Shown here: in pieces, positions 7,637-16,504 of the stretch
How the letters are laid out: each line of letters opens with the position of its first letter
Position numbering within the stretch: position 1 is the stretch's first letter
Assembly: GCA_011620645.1 (NCBI GenBank)
Contig: WOYS01000070.1
Coordinates: 32,655 to 66,846 of the forward strand
Length of the DNA: 34,192 nucleotides
Direction of reading: 5' to 3'
Source: Mycobacterium sp.
GTDB taxonomy: Bacteria; Actinomycetota; Actinomycetes; Mycobacteriales; Mycobacteriaceae
Made by a program: the position numbers and the translations under genes
The notes under the pieces: model-generated
The model's input: the letters and a program-made list of their open reading frames with translations, nothing else
Told to the model about the DNA's origin: nothing
The model's database searches: none

Positions 7637-7762
7637 ATGCGTCGAAGTCCTGCTCATTCTCCCGTGGAAGAGCGCACGGCTGCAGCACAACTGGTCCTGT
7701 TCGGGACCGCCGCGACGGGATCGGCCGCGTTGTGGGGAGCTCAAGTGGGTATGGCGCTGTAG
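7637..7762 (+). CDS. Small hydrophobic ORF, possible membrane peptide or remnant
   Basis: A 41-codon plus-strand frame starts MRRSPAHSPVEERTAAAQ and ends in a continuous hydrophobic run (LVLFGTAATGSAALWGA and onward), long enough for one membrane span. No clear ribosome site precedes it. It lies in the gap between the serine-dehydratase locus and viuB, divergent from the former. It could be the C-terminal stub of a deleted membrane protein. Confidence 0.25.
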   Translation: MRRSPAHSPVEERTAAAQLVLFGTAATGSAALWGAQVGMAL

Positions 7763-7850
7763 CCGACCACCGGTGGGCGGCTGCTCGTACAGTGGTGACG
7801 AGTACGGCGAAAAGTGATGAGTACAGCTAAAGGTAGTGTGGGGGCGCATT

Positions 7851-8702
7851 ATGGCGGGACGACCGATTCACACATTCGAAGTGATCAGCAGCGAACAGCT
7901 GGCACCGCACATGATCCGGCTGGTGCTCGGCGGTGTCGGTTTCGACACGCTCACTCCGGGCGACTACACCGACTCCTACGTCAAGCTCGTCATCGTCGAT
8001 CCGGATGTCGACATCGTCTCCCTGCCGCACCCGCTGACGCTGGACAGCTTCAACGAACTTCCCGAGGCCAAGCGTCCGACGGTGCGGACCTACACCGTGC
8101 GGACGGTCGACGATTCCCTCCGGCGGATCGCCATCGACTTCGTCGTCCACGGTGAGCAGGGCGTCGCCGGGCCTTGGGCCGCCGCCGCCCAGCCCGGGCA
8201 ACCGGTCTATCTGATGGGCCCATCGGGCGCCTATGCACCCGACCCTGCCGCGGATTGGCATCTGCTGGCCGGTGACGAGGCCGGCCTCCCGGCGATCAGC
8301 GCGGCGCTGGAAGCATTGCCGCCCAACGCGATCGGCAAGGCGTTCATCGAAGTCGGCGGTCCCGACGACGAGGTGGCACTGAAATCGCCCAGCGGTGTCG
8401 AGGTGCACTGGATCTACCGCGGTGGCCGCGCCGATCTGGTCAGCGAAACCCAGGCCGGCGATAACGCACCGCTGATCGCCGCGGTCAAAGAAGCCCAATG
8501 GCTGCCCGGTCAGGTGCAGGTGTTCGTGCACGGCGAGGCGCAGGCCGTCATGCACAACCTGCGTCCCTACCTGCGCAAGGAACGGGGCGTGGAGGCCAAG
8601 TGGGCATCCATCTCCGGCTACTGGCGCCGGGGCCGCACCGAGGAGACCTTCCGGCAGTGGAAAGCGGAACTGGCCAAGTCGGAGGCGGGCCAGCAAGACT
8701 GA
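7851..8702 (+). CDS. viuB: Siderophore-interacting FAD-dependent ferric reductase (ViuB-like)
   Basis: 283 aa, the length I recall for Rv2895c. It belongs to the siderophore-interacting protein family, cytoplasmic flavoproteins that reduce ferric siderophores to release iron. A FAD-binding barrel comes first, with the flavin-binding RTYTVR at 79-84. A NAD(P)-binding-like domain follows, with GPSGAYAP, the family hallmark [12 protein letters not shown], and the C-terminal [18 protein letters not shown]. The ATG at 7851 was chosen over an in-frame GTG at 7836 because family proteins start a few residues before the first strand. Four bases separate it from the next gene, so the two are probably cotranscribed. 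I saw no IdeR-like operator upstream, so iron control is not supported by the sequence. Confidence 0.88.
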   Translation: MAGRPIHTFEVISSEQLAPHMIRLVLGGVGFDTLTPGDYTDSYVKLVIVDPDVDIVSLPHPLTLDSFNELPEAKRPTVRTYTVRTVDDSLRRIAIDFVVHGEQGVAGPWAAAAQPGQPVYLMGPSGAYAPDPAADWHLLAGDEAGLPAISAALEALPPNAIGKAFIEVGGPDDEVALKSPSGVEVHWIYRGGRADLVSETQAGDNAPLIAAVKEAQWLPGQVQVFVHGEAQAVMHNLRPYLRKERGVEAKWASISGYWRRGRTEETFRQWKAELAKSEAGQQD

Positions 8703-8706
8703 CCTC

Positions 8707-9867
8707 ATGGCATTCGGCGACTATCAGCTCGAGATCTACCTGCAGGGCCTGGCCGGGGTGGTGCCATCGCTGCCGATGGCCTTCGCCGAACTGGAGGCCA
8801 GGGCACAGGCGGCGATGTCGCCGTCGGTGTGGTCCTACGTGGCGGGCGGCGCCGGAGACGAACGCACGCAGCGCGTCAACGTCACCGCCTTCGACCACTG
8901 GGGCCTGATGCCGCGGATGGGTGTGGGCGCCACCGAACGTGACACGACCGTCGAACTGTTCGGGATGACCTGGCCGTCCCCGTTGTTCATGGCGCCCATC
9001 GGGGTCACCGGGATCTGCAGCCGCGACGGCCACGGCGATCTGGCCGCTGCCCGCGCCGCGGCGCGAACCGGGGTTCCGATGACGGTGTCCACCCTGGCGG
9101 CCGACCCGCTGGAGGACGTCGCCGCCGAATTCGGTCACACCCCTGGGCTTTTTCAGCTCTACACCCCGAAGGATCGTGACCTCGCGGCCAGCTTCGTCTC
9201 GCGCGTGGAGGCCGCCGGCTATCGGGGCATCGTGGTCACCCTGGACACCTGGGTGCCGGGCTGGCGCCCCCGGGACCTGAGCACCGCGAACTTCCCGCAG
9301 CTTCGCGGGCACTGCCTGTCGAACTACACCAGCGACCCGGTGTTCCGCGCGGGTCTGGCTCAGTCGCCCGAGGAGAACCCGCAGGCCGCGATCCTGAAAT
9401 GGGTGTCCACGTTCGGTCAGCCGGTCACCTGGGACGACGTGACCTGGCTGCGCTCGCTGACCACGTTGCCCTTGCTCGTCAAGGGCATCTGCCACCCCGA
9501 CGATGTGCGGCGGGCCCGGGACACCGGCGTCGACGGCATCTACTGCTCGAATCACGGCGGCCGGCAGGCCAACGGGGGAGTGCCCGCCATCGACTGCCTA
9601 CCCGATGTGGTGGCCGCCGCCGACGGACTGCCGGTGCTGTTCGACTCCGGCATCCGCAGTGGTGCGGACATCGTCAAGGCACTCGCGCTGGGGGCGACCG
9701 CCGTCGGCGTCGGACGGCCCTATGTTTACGGCCTGGCGCTCGGCGGCACCGACGGCGTGGTGCACGTACTGCGCTCGTTGCTGGCCGAGACCGATCTGAT
9801 CATGGCGATCGACGGCTACCCGGCGCTGGCTGATCTCACCCCGGACACATTGCGGCGCGTCAACTAG
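8707..9867 (+). CDS. FMN-dependent alpha-hydroxy-acid oxidase, lactate 2-monooxygenase-like
   Basis: 386 aa, one TIM-barrel flavoenzyme. It aligns over its whole length with remembered M. smegmatis lactate 2-monooxygenase, which turns L-lactate and oxygen into acetate and CO2: [60 protein letters not shown]-type [26 protein letters not shown], and the active-site [13 protein letters not shown] with H283 as the base and the Arg that holds the substrate carboxylate. It lacks much of the insertion that M. smegmatis has near the middle loop (the SPEENPQAA region is shorter), so the substrate may differ. It follows viuB by four bases, without an obvious biochemical link. Confidence 0.87.
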   Translation: MAFGDYQLEIYLQGLAGVVPSLPMAFAELEARAQAAMSPSVWSYVAGGAGDERTQRVNVTAFDHWGLMPRMGVGATERDTTVELFGMTWPSPLFMAPIGVTGICSRDGHGDLAAARAAARTGVPMTVSTLAADPLEDVAAEFGHTPGLFQLYTPKDRDLAASFVSRVEAAGYRGIVVTLDTWVPGWRPRDLSTANFPQLRGHCLSNYTSDPVFRAGLAQSPEENPQAAILKWVSTFGQPVTWDDVTWLRSLTTLPLLVKGICHPDDVRRARDTGVDGIYCSNHGGRQANGGVPAIDCLPDVVAAADGLPVLFDSGIRSGADIVKALALGATAVGVGRPYVYGLALGGTDGVVHVLRSLLAETDLIMAIDGYPALADLTPDTLRRVN

Positions 9868-9898
9868 ACAGCCCGCGAGCATCTGCGACGGTAGGGGA

Positions 9899-10801
9899 AT
9901 GATCGACCCGGCCATCGAGCCCCTTCTGGAGGAGTTCGACGAATACCTGGCGTTGCAGCGTGGCCGTTCGGCGCACACCCGCCGGGCCTACCTGGGCGAT
10001 CTGCGGTCGCTGTTCGATTTCACCGGAGGCGGCCTGAGCGCGCTGACGCTAGCCCGGCTGCGGTCCTGGCTGGCCGCGCAGGCCGGCGCCGGCGCGGCGC
10101 GCACCACGCTGGCCCGGCGCACCTCGGCGATCAAGACGTTCACCGCCTGGGCGCTGCACCGCGGTCTGCTGAGCACCGACCCGGCAGCCCGGTTGCAGAC
10201 GCCGAAGGCCCACCGCACGCTGCCGGCGGTACTGCGCCAGGATCAGGCATTGGACGCCATGGATGCATTGAATTCTGGTGCGCAGCAAGGTGATCCGCTC
10301 GCTCTGCGGGACAGGTTGATCGTCGAGCTGTTGTACGCCACCGGCATCCGGGTCAGCGAGCTCTGCGGCCTGGACATCGACGACGTGGACTCCTCGCGCC
10401 GCGTGCTGCGGGTGCTGGGCAAGGGCAACAAGGAGCGCATCGTGCCGTTCGGCGAGCCCGCCGAAGATGCGCTCGCCGCCTGGCTGACCACCGGCAGGCC
10501 GGAGTTGGTAACGCCGACTTCCGGTGCGGCGCTGCTGCTCGGGTCGCGCGGAGGCCGGATCGATCAGCGTCAGGCCCGCACCGTCGTGCACGAGACGATG
10601 GCCGCCGTCGACGGCGCCCCCGACATCGGTCCGCACGGTCTGCGGCACAGCGCGGCAACGCACCTGTTGGAGGGCGGCGCGGATCTGCGCGTCGTGCAGG
10701 AACTGCTGGGCCACTCCACATTGGCCACCACCCAGCTCTACACCCACGTGACGGTCGCGCGGCTGCGCGCGGTGCACGACCAGGCCCACCCGAGGGCCTG
10801 A
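9899..10801 (+). CDS. xerC: Tyrosine site-specific recombinase XerC
   Basis: 300 aa. With XerD, XerC resolves chromosome dimers at dif. The N-terminal core-binding domain ([23 protein letters not shown]) is followed by the catalytic domain with the full set: R151 in [10 protein letters not shown]175 in [12 protein letters not shown]246 and R249 in HGLRH, H272 in LLGHS and the nucleophile Y281 in TQLYTH. The start at 9899 is preceded by GTAGGGGA, a fair ribosome site. This corresponds to Rv2894c. XerC rather than XerD is inferred from the position in mycobacterial synteny, not from a diagnostic residue. Confidence 0.9.
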   Translation: MIDPAIEPLLEEFDEYLALQRGRSAHTRRAYLGDLRSLFDFTGGGLSALTLARLRSWLAAQAGAGAARTTLARRTSAIKTFTAWALHRGLLSTDPAARLQTPKAHRTLPAVLRQDQALDAMDALNSGAQQGDPLALRDRLIVELLYATGIRVSELCGLDIDDVDSSRRVLRVLGKGNKERIVPFGEPAEDALAAWLTTGRPELVTPTSGAALLLGSRGGRIDQRQARTVVHETMAAVDGAPDIGPHGLRHSAATHLLEGGADLRVVQELLGHSTLATTQLYTHVTVARLRAVHDQAHPRA

Positions 10802-10842
10802 CGCCGTGGTCGACGCGATGGTCGAGTTCCTGAGCATCTTCT

Positions 10843-11337
10843 TCACGTTGGATGCAGCGGCTTGAGGCGAACCGGAGTCTCGGCCAGCAGTCCGAGCGGG
10901 TCGACGTAGTCGGCGCGCGCCGCCGGTCCCCACATCGCACCCCAGTGCAGGCACGCCCGCACCGGACATCCGGCGTGCCCGTCGAGCAGCACGCCCAGCG
11001 CCGTCCCAGCGTCCACCCGCTGCCCGGCCCGTACCGCGGGTCGCACCGGCTCATAGCTGGTCCGCAGCCCACCCGGGTGCTCGACCGATACCAGCGGCCG
11101 GCCCGCCAGCTCGCCGGCGAACACCACCGTGCCGCCGGCGGCGGCATACACTGACTGACCTGTACTGCCGGCCAGGTCCACCCCGCGATGCCCGCGAGTC
11201 CAGTTCGGGGAAGGGGCATCGAACGCCCTGGTCACCCCGGGCGCCGGCCGCAGTGGCCAGCCTAGGCGCCCCGCCTCGGCCACCGCAGGGGCCGCACCGG
11301 CCAGCGCCGCGACGATGAGCACCGCCAGCAACCTCAT
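10843..11337 (-). CDS. Secreted M23 (LytM-like) peptidase
   Basis: 164 aa with a signal peptide (MRLLAVLIVAALAGAAPAVA, cleavage near AEA) and one M23 domain that acts on peptidoglycan cross-bridges or as an amidase activator. The zinc ligands H50 and D54 are seen in GHRGVDLAG and H131 in CLHWG; H87 lies in SVEHPGG. The usual HxH pair is CLH here, with C129 in place of the first His and paired perhaps with C124; I recall this variant from other actinobacterial homologues, but loss of peptidase activity is possible. It resembles Rv2891 but is shorter. It is convergent with xerC and divergent from rpsB, in the usual mycobacterial place. Confidence 0.82.
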   Translation of the reverse strand: MRLLAVLIVAALAGAAPAVAEAGRLGWPLRPAPGVTRAFDAPSPNWTRGHRGVDLAGSTGQSVYAAAGGTVVFAGELAGRPLVSVEHPGGLRTSYEPVRPAVRAGQRVDAGTALGVLLDGHAGCPVRACLHWGAMWGPAARADYVDPLGLLAETPVRLKPLHPT

Positions 11338-11641
11338 CAGTCCAGTTCAGCGCCCCGAAGTCGCGATGGGAAGGGGCGCAATGTCAGACTGTGGATGAAC
11401 CGGCGACTGTGCATCACTCGCGTGGCAAAAGCACAGGTTCCAACGGTGTAAACTTCTCCCCGCAGCTCACATCCGTGGGCTGACTTCGCGCGTCTGTCGG
11501 TGGCCCCGTTCGACAGGGTCACCACCAGCATGCCGGGCGGTCCCGGTCCGGGAAACCGAATCGGGTCCGGCAGCAGCAGACGCCAGGGTCCGGAGTCACC
11601 CGATTCCGGACGGCAACCGACAACGAAAGCAAGGCACAGCC
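11338..11641 (+). promoter_or_regulatory. Upstream region and likely long leader of rpsB-tsf
   Basis: This 304-bp gap between the divergent M23 gene and rpsB has no credible ORF. A possible -10 element is TAAACT within TGTAAACT (near 11445), with a loose -35 (TGGCAA) about 18 bases before it. That would give a leader of some 190 bases, common for r-protein operons. GC-rich complementary segments around 11540-11615 could fold. The ribosome site (CAAGG, nine bases before ATG) is weak. The element positions are guesses by eye. Confidence 0.3.
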
Positions 11642-12478
11642 ATGGCTGTTGTAACCATGAAGCAGCTGCTTGACAGCGGCGCTCACTTCGGGCACCAGAC
11701 CCGACGCTGGAATCCCAAGATGAAGCGGTTCATCTTCACCGACCGCAACGGCATCTACATCATCGATCTGCAGCAGACGCTGACCTACATCGACACGGCT
11801 TACGAGTTCGTGAAGGAGACCGTCGCGCACGGCGGATCGGTCATGTTCGTCGGCACCAAGAAGCAGGCGCAGGAGTCCATCGCCCAGGAGGCGACCCGCG
11901 TCGGCATGCCGTATGTGAACCAGCGCTGGCTCGGTGGCATGCTCACCAACTTCCAGACCGTCCACAAGCGCCTTCAGCGGATGAAGGAGCTGGAGGCCAT
12001 GGAGCAGACCGGTGGCTTCGAGGGTCGCACCAAGAAGGAAATCCTCATGCTCACGCGTGAGAAGAACAAGCTCGAGCGCAGCCTCGGTGGTATCCGGGAC
12101 ATGGCCAAGGTTCCGTCGGCCGTGTGGGTCGTCGACACCAACAAGGAGCACCTCGCGGTTGCCGAGGCTCGCAAGCTGAACATCCCGGTCATCGCGATCC
12201 TGGACACCAACTGCGATCCCGACGTCGTGGACTACCCGGTTCCGGGTAACGACGATGCGATCCGTTCGGCCGGGCTGCTGACCAAGGTGATCGCCTCCGC
12301 GGTTGCCGAAGGCCTGCAGGCCCGTTCGGGTGCCGGCGCCAAGACCGAGGCCGACGGCAACGAGCCGCTCGCCGAGTGGGAGCAGGAGTTGCTCGCCGGT
12401 GCCACCGCCGTTGCCGCTCCGGCCGGTGCGGCCGCCGTCGGCGAGGCTGCCCCCGAATCGACCACCGAAACCTCCTAG
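11642..12478 (+). CDS. rpsB: 30S ribosomal protein S2
   Basis: 278 aa, with the S2 core intact: [20 protein letters not shown] at the start, [40 protein letters not shown] and [11 protein letters not shown]. After about residue 230 there is an Ala/Glu-rich tail ([20 protein letters not shown]), typical of mycobacterial S2. S2 joins the small subunit late and helps anchor S1-type mRNA contacts. It is followed 12 bases later by tsf, the conserved pair. Confidence 0.97.
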   Translation: MAVVTMKQLLDSGAHFGHQTRRWNPKMKRFIFTDRNGIYIIDLQQTLTYIDTAYEFVKETVAHGGSVMFVGTKKQAQESIAQEATRVGMPYVNQRWLGGMLTNFQTVHKRLQRMKELEAMEQTGGFEGRTKKEILMLTREKNKLERSLGGIRDMAKVPSAVWVVDTNKEHLAVAEARKLNIPVIAILDTNCDPDVVDYPVPGNDDAIRSAGLLTKVIASAVAEGLQARSGAGAKTEADGNEPLAEWEQELLAGATAVAAPAGAAAVGEAAPESTTETS

Positions 12479-12490
12479 AAGGGCTGAACA

Positions 12491-13330
12491 TTGGCGAACT
12501 ACACCGCTGCCGACGTCAAGCGACTACGGGAGCTGACCGGCGCCGGAATGCTCGACTGCAAGAACGCGCTGGTCGAGACCGAGGGCGATTTCGACAGGGC
12601 CGTCGAGGTGCTGCGCATCAAGGGTGCCAAGGACGTCGGTAAGCGCGCCGAGCGTGCGACCGCCGAAGGTCTGGTGGCAGCCAAGGACGGTGCGCTCATC
12701 GAGTTGAACTCGGAGACCGACTTCGTCGCGAAGAACGCCGAGTTCCAGGGCCTCGCCGACGCGATCGTCGCCGCCGCTGCCGCCTCCAAGGCTGCCGACG
12801 TCGACGCGCTGAAGGCCGCTACGGTTTCTGGTGGCCAGGGGACAACTACTGTCGAGGAACTCATCGCGGATCTGTCGGCCAAGATCGGCGAGAAGCTGGA
12901 ACTGCGTCGCGTCGCGGCGTTCGACGGTACCGTGGAGACCTACCTGCACAAGCGTTCGGCTGACCTGCCGCCCGCGGTCGGCGTACTCGTGGAGTACTCC
13001 GGCGGCGACGCCGAGGCCGGCAAGCAGGTTGCTCACGCGGTCGCGCTGCAGATCGCCGCGCTGAAGGCCAAGTACCTCACCCGTGCGGACGTGCCCGAGG
13101 ACGTGGTGGCCAATGAGCGTCGCATCGCCGAGGAGACCGCCAAGGAAGAGGGCAAGCCCGAGCAGGCGCTGCCCAAGATCGTGGAGGGTCGCGTCACCGG
13201 CTTCTACAAGGATGTCGTGCTGCTCGATCAGCCGTCGGTGTCGGACAACAAGAAGTCCGTCAAGGCGCTGCTCGATGAGGCCGGCGTGACCGTGACCCGG
13301 TTCGTCCGGTTCGAGGTCGGCCAGGCCTAG
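12491..13330 (+). CDS. tsf: Elongation factor Ts (TTG start)
   Basis: 279 aa; EF-Ts exchanges GDP for GTP on EF-Tu. The start is TTG at 12491, placed by the family N-terminus [20 protein letters not shown] and a ribosome site GAAGGG eight bases upstream; no ATG fits. The TDFVAKN motif that contacts EF-Tu is at about 76-82. The sequence then runs through both C-terminal subdomains and ends [17 protein letters not shown]. An intrinsic hairpin follows, closing the rpsB-tsf operon. Confidence 0.96.
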   Translation: MANYTAADVKRLRELTGAGMLDCKNALVETEGDFDRAVEVLRIKGAKDVGKRAERATAEGLVAAKDGALIELNSETDFVAKNAEFQGLADAIVAAAAASKAADVDALKAATVSGGQGTTTVEELIADLSAKIGEKLELRRVAAFDGTVETYLHKRSADLPPAVGVLVEYSGGDAEAGKQVAHAVALQIAALKAKYLTRADVPEDVVANERRIAEETAKEEGKPEQALPKIVEGRVTGFYKDVVLLDQPSVSDNKKSVKALLDEAGVTVTRFVRFEVGQA

Positions 13331-13342
13331 CAAGTCCAACGG

Positions 13343-13376
13343 AGAACCCCGCGTCACCTTGGTGACGCGGGGTTCT
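13343..13376 (+). terminator. Strong hairpin terminator of rpsB-tsf
   Basis: A perfect 16-bp stem (AGAACCCCGCGTCACC and its complement) with a two-base TT centre begins 12 bases after the tsf stop. The tract after it is CTCTGCC rather than T-rich, like many mycobacterial terminators that lack a U-run. Confidence 0.85.
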
Positions 13377-13391
13377 CTGCCTTTCCCGCCG

Positions 13392-13463
13392 GGTGTGCTG
13401 ACCCGTTCGGTCCGGGATACCGCCGCGTTCTGCCGGGAATCCGAACTGCTCTGGCGTAAGCAG
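13392..13463 (+). pseudogene. Short fragment of an amidase gene (AmiC-like)
   Basis: About 24 codons read GVLTRSVRDTAAFCRESELL, a signature of the amidase-signature family (G-x-L-T-R-x-V-x-D-T-A), close to the tsf terminator. In M. tuberculosis the amidase amiC (Rv2888c) is beside tsf, so this is probably all that is left of that gene. No Ser-Ser-Lys catalytic residues remain. Confidence 0.6.
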
Positions 13464-13942
13464 ATGTTCGCCGCGACCACCGGACAGGAGCGCCGACTCA
13501 TCGAATTGGCCTTCCAGCTCGAAGGTGCCGGTCCTTTTGCGCGCCCAGAACGCTTGGTGCTCGCCGTCCTCGGTATCGCCTTGGCGATCGCCTGCGTCAC
13601 CGTCGTGCGCACCATCTCGGCGAGCTTCGCCAGCACAGGCGAAGAATTGGTCACCGACGTCCTCGGCCAGTCCCAGCTCTGGGTGTTTGCCTTTGCGATG
13701 ATCGATCCGTGGCCCGCGGGCTATTACGGCGCCGGCGACCATTACACGACTCGCTGCTGATCTGCCGTCCGCTGACGTTCATGCGGGCAGCGCCGTACGA
13801 GCACGGTTATGCACGCCCGGAGGACTGGCCGGTGATGCCGTGCGCGTACACCGGTTTCCACCTCAAGCCGATCGGCTTCTTCGACGGCAACCCGGCACTG
13901 GACCTGCCGCCGTCACCGCCGAAGGTCTGCCACGGGCACTGA
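13464..13942 (+). pseudogene. Frameshifted remnant of an unidentified gene
   Basis: In the frame of the amidase fragment, residues continue through a membrane-like run ([19 protein letters not shown]) to [14 protein letters not shown] near 13745. There a frameshift is evident, because the next frame carries on smoothly as [20 protein letters not shown] and ends PPKVCHGH at 13942. The second part has Trp, Cys and Phe-rich conserved-looking motifs ([20 protein letters not shown]) but I cannot name the family. One or both parts are dead. The 160 bases after it up to pyrH hold no ORF I trust and probably contain the pyrH promoter. Confidence 0.5.
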
Positions 13943-14102
13943 CAGCCAGACACGGAGGCGGCTTTTTCGGCAACGGGAGCGACCATTTCACGCACCTGGC
14001 CACCCGGACGTGGCCGGGGCGTCGTCATGAGGCAGGATTGGTGATGCCGTCCGCGCGGATCCGCCTGGGTGGCGATTCTGTGTCGGGACAGCAAGGAGTC
14101 TG

Positions 14103-14846
14103 ATGGCGGAGCCAGGCATCGCCGGCCAGGGAGTCATCCGGCCTGCGTATTCACGTGTGTTGCTGAAGCTCGGCGGCGAGATGTTCGGCGGCGGACAGGT
14201 CGGGCTCGATCCGGATGTGGTCGCCCTGGTGGCCCGGCAGATCGCCGACGTCGTCCGGGCCGGCGCCCAGGTCGCCGTCGTCATCGGCGGTGGCAACTTC
14301 TTCCGCGGCGCCCAGTTGCAGCAGCGCGGCATGGAACGCACCCGCAGCGATTACATGGGCATGCTCGGGACCGTGATGAACAGCCTTGCGCTGCAGGATT
14401 TCCTGCAGAAAGAGGGCATCGACACCCGTGTGCAGACCGCCATCACCATGGGCCAGGTCGCCGAACCGTACATTCCGCTGCGCGCCCAGCGTCACCTGGA
14501 GAAGGGTCGCGTCGTCATCTTCGGCGCAGGTATGGGTCTGCCGTACTTCTCTACCGACACCACCGCCGCGCAGCGCGCCCTGGAGATCGGTGCCGAGTTG
14601 GTGCTGATGGCCAAGGCGGTCGACGGTGTGTTCACCGCGGACCCGCGCAAGGATCCGAACGCCAAGCTGCTGACCTCCATCACCCACCGCGAGGTCATCG
14701 ACCGCGGACTGCAGGTAGCGGATTCCACCGCATTCAGCCTCTGCATGGACAACGGCATGCCGATCCTGGTGTTCAATCTCCTCACCGACGGCAATATCGC
14801 GAGAGCGGTTGCGGGTGAGAAGATCGGAACACTGGTCAGCAGCTGA
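14103..14846 (+). CDS. pyrH: UMP kinase
   Basis: 247 aa. Bacterial UMP kinase makes UDP from UMP and ATP and is a hexamer controlled by GTP and UTP. Seen are KLGGEMFGG near residue 20 (phosphate binding), [11 protein letters not shown], the UMP-contact segment [40 protein letters not shown] and [15 protein letters not shown]. The ATG is preceded by AAGGAG at a good distance, so the start is firm. It opens the conserved pyrH-frr-cdsA cluster; the gap to frr carries an unusual 34-bp repeat. Confidence 0.96.
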   Translation: MAEPGIAGQGVIRPAYSRVLLKLGGEMFGGGQVGLDPDVVALVARQIADVVRAGAQVAVVIGGGNFFRGAQLQQRGMERTRSDYMGMLGTVMNSLALQDFLQKEGIDTRVQTAITMGQVAEPYIPLRAQRHLEKGRVVIFGAGMGLPYFSTDTTAAQRALEIGAELVLMAKAVDGVFTADPRKDPNAKLLTSITHREVIDRGLQVADSTAFSLCMDNGMPILVFNLLTDGNIARAVAGEKIGTLVSS

Positions 14847-14870
14847 CAGCCGCGCATTGGAGACGATGCT

Positions 14871-14974
14871 ATGGGCGAGCGAAATGCTTCGGGAGGTACT
14901 TGCCGTGGGCGAGCGAAATGCTTCGGGAGGTACTTGCCGTGGGCGAGCGAATGCGACGGGAGATAACTAAGTGA
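14871..14974 (+). promoter_or_regulatory. Three overlapping mini-ORFs leading into frr
   Basis: Each repeat copy opens a frame starting M-G-E-R. ATG 14871 gives 31 codons ending TAA at 14964-14966 and is preceded by GGAGA. GTG 14905 gives 21 codons ending TAA at 14968-14970, directly before the frr GTG. GTG 14939 gives 11 codons ending TGA at 14972-14974, overlapping the frr start. The GTG starts have GGGAGG eight bases upstream. The period of 34 puts them in the three different frames. Coupling of upstream translation to frr is inferred. Confidence 0.45.
14872..14968 (+). repeat. 34-bp tandem repeat, two full copies and a diverged third
   Basis: Copies begin at 14872, 14906 and 14940. The unit starts TGGGCGAGCGAAATGCTTC, then GGGAGG and TACTTGCC, with a G that forms GTG with the next copy's first bases. 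The two full copies are identical; the third changes to GCGAATGCGACGGGAGATAAC and supplies the frr ribosome site. The motif GGGCGAGCGAA(G)CGA-GGGAG recalls repeats seen between other mycobacterial genes. Confidence 0.92.
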
Positions 14975-15528
14975 TCGACGAAACCCTCTTCGATGCCGAA
15001 GAGAAGATGGAGAAGGCGGTGTCGGTGGCGCGCGACGACCTGTCGTCGATCCGCACCGGCCGCGCCAACCCGGGCATGTTCTCCCGGCTGAGCATCGACT
15101 ACTACGGCTCACCGACCCCGATCACGCAGCTCTCCAGCATCAACGTTCCCGAGGCGCGACTCGTCGTCATCAAGCCGTACGAGTCCAACCAGCTCAAGGC
15201 CATCGAGGACTCGATCCGCAACTCGGATCTGGGCGTCAACCCGTCCAATGACGGTAACGTCATCCGGATCTCCGTCCCGCAACTGACCGAGGAGCGCCGC
15301 CGCGATCTGGTCAAGCAGGCCAAGTCCAAGGGTGAGGACGCCAAGGTGTCGGTGCGCAACATCCGCCGCAAGGCGATGGAAGAGCTGGCCCGGATCAGGA
15401 AAGACGGTGAGGCCGGCGAGGACGAGGTGGGCCGCGCCGAGAAGGACCTCGACAAGACCACCGGGCAATACGTGACGCAGATCGACGAACTGGTCAAACA
15501 CAAAGAAGGCGAGCTGTTGGAGGTCTGA
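14971..15528 (+). CDS. frr: Ribosome recycling factor
   Basis: 185 aa, the usual length. RRF with EF-G splits post-termination ribosomes. The L-shaped fold's helices are clear: [73 protein letters not shown] and a coiled-coil C-terminus ([21 protein letters not shown]). The start is GTG 14971, with GGGAG 8-13 bases upstream in the third repeat copy. The stop overlaps the cdsA ATG (TGATG). Confidence 0.96.
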   Translation: MIDETLFDAEEKMEKAVSVARDDLSSIRTGRANPGMFSRLSIDYYGSPTPITQLSSINVPEARLVVIKPYESNQLKAIEDSIRNSDLGVNPSNDGNVIRISVPQLTEERRRDLVKQAKSKGEDAKVSVRNIRRKAMEELARIRKDGEAGEDEVGRAEKDLDKTTGQYVTQIDELVKHKEGELLEV

Positions 15529-16397
15529 TGACCTTTCAGCAGGGCAGCCCAGTGGTAGACGCCGAACCACCCAAGAAGCAATCGCGCGCAGGTCGAGACC
15601 TGCCGGCCGCCATCGGCGTCGGTGTCGTCATGGGCGGCTCCGTCATCGCGATCCTGCTGTTCGCCCCGCTGGTCTGGGTCGGCCTGGTGGCCGCGTCCAT
15701 GGCGGTCGCCACCCACGAGGTGGTGGGTCGTCTGCGCGAGGGTGGCTTCTCCATCCCGATCATCCCGCTGCTCATCGGTGGCCAGGCCATCGTGTGGTTG
15801 ACCTGGCCGTTCGGGCCAGCCGGCGCGTTGGGCGCCTTCGGTGGCACGGTGGTGGTGTGTCTGATCTGGCGGCTGCTCAGTGGTGGGTTGAGCGCGGCGC
15901 CGACCAACTACCTGCGCGATGTCGCGGTCACGATCTTCCTGGCCACCTGGATTCCGCTGTTCGGTGCGTTCGGTGCGCTGCTGATCTACCCGGACGACGG
16001 TTCCGGCCGGGTGTTCTGCCTGATGCTGGGCGTGGTGGCCTCCGATGTCGGCGGCTACGCGGCGGGGGTGCTGTTCGGCAAGCATCCGATGGCGCCGGCC
16101 GTCAGCCCCAAGAAGTCCTGGGAGGGTCTGGCGGGCTCGCTGCTGCTGGGCATCGTGGTCTCGGTGCTCGCGGTGCAGTTCCTGCTGGAAAAGCCGGCCT
16201 GGGTGGGCATCCCGCTCGGCATCATGCTGGTCGTCACCGGAACCCTGGGCGATCTGGTCGAGTCCCAGGTGAAACGCGATCTGGGCATCAAGGATATGGG
16301 CACGTTGCTGCCCGGGCACGGCGGCCTGATGGACCGCCTCGATTCGGTGCTGCCGTCGGCGGTGGCCACCTGGATCGTTTTGACGGTGCTGGCATAG
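15528..16397 (+). CDS. cdsA: Phosphatidate cytidylyltransferase
   Basis: 289 aa, an integral membrane enzyme making CDP-diacylglycerol for phosphatidylinositol, phosphatidylethanolamine and cardiolipin. A polar N-terminal tail of about 25 residues is followed by a hydrophobic body with some eight membrane segments. The family signature is at the C-terminus (VESQVKRDLGIKDMGTLLPG followed by HGGLMDRLDS), with the metal-binding Asp residues. Its ATG overlaps the frr stop, so the two are coupled. Confidence 0.95.
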   Translation: MTFQQGSPVVDAEPPKKQSRAGRDLPAAIGVGVVMGGSVIAILLFAPLVWVGLVAASMAVATHEVVGRLREGGFSIPIIPLLIGGQAIVWLTWPFGPAGALGAFGGTVVVCLIWRLLSGGLSAAPTNYLRDVAVTIFLATWIPLFGAFGALLIYPDDGSGRVFCLMLGVVASDVGGYAAGVLFGKHPMAPAVSPKKSWEGLAGSLLLGIVVSVLAVQFLLEKPAWVGIPLGIMLVVTGTLGDLVESQVKRDLGIKDMGTLLPGHGGLMDRLDSVLPSAVATWIVLTVLA

Positions 16398-16441
16398 GTC
16401 ACCGCCAGGGCGTCCAAACTAATACTTCCTCCCGCGCCCAG

Positions 16442-16461
16442 TTCTACTACGTAATGTAGAA
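16442..16461. promoter_or_regulatory. Inverted repeat, candidate operator before rlmN
   Basis: TTCTAC and GTAGAA are separated by eight bases (TACGTAAT), a symmetric 20-bp AT-rich site in GC-rich surroundings, 27 bases upstream of the rlmN -10 element. A second CTAC inside the spacer gives an alternative CTAC-N5-GTAG. It loosely resembles sites of BlaI/CopY-type repressors, but spacing differs and no such regulator is nearby. Confidence 0.4.
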
Positions 16462-16484
16462 ATAGGTGGTCCGGTTGTGCAGGG

Positions 16485-16493
16485 TGAGATACT
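16485..16493 (+). promoter_or_regulatory. Extended -10 element of rlmN
   Basis: TGAGATACT matches an extended -10 (TG-N-GATACT). A start site about seven bases on would give a leader of only some five bases before the rlmN ATG at 16505. No good -35 is visible, as is common with extended -10 promoters. Confidence 0.4.
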
Positions 16494-16504
16494 GGCCAGA
16501 CATC

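Noticed and set aside
7786-7850. IdeR (iron box) operator before viuB
   Set aside because: No 19-bp TTAGG-TTAACC-type palindrome could be found; the near-repeat of GAGTAC motifs there is too loose.
14872-14968. CRISPR-like array before frr
   Set aside because: The 34-bp copies are adjacent with no spacers and no cas genes are in the window.
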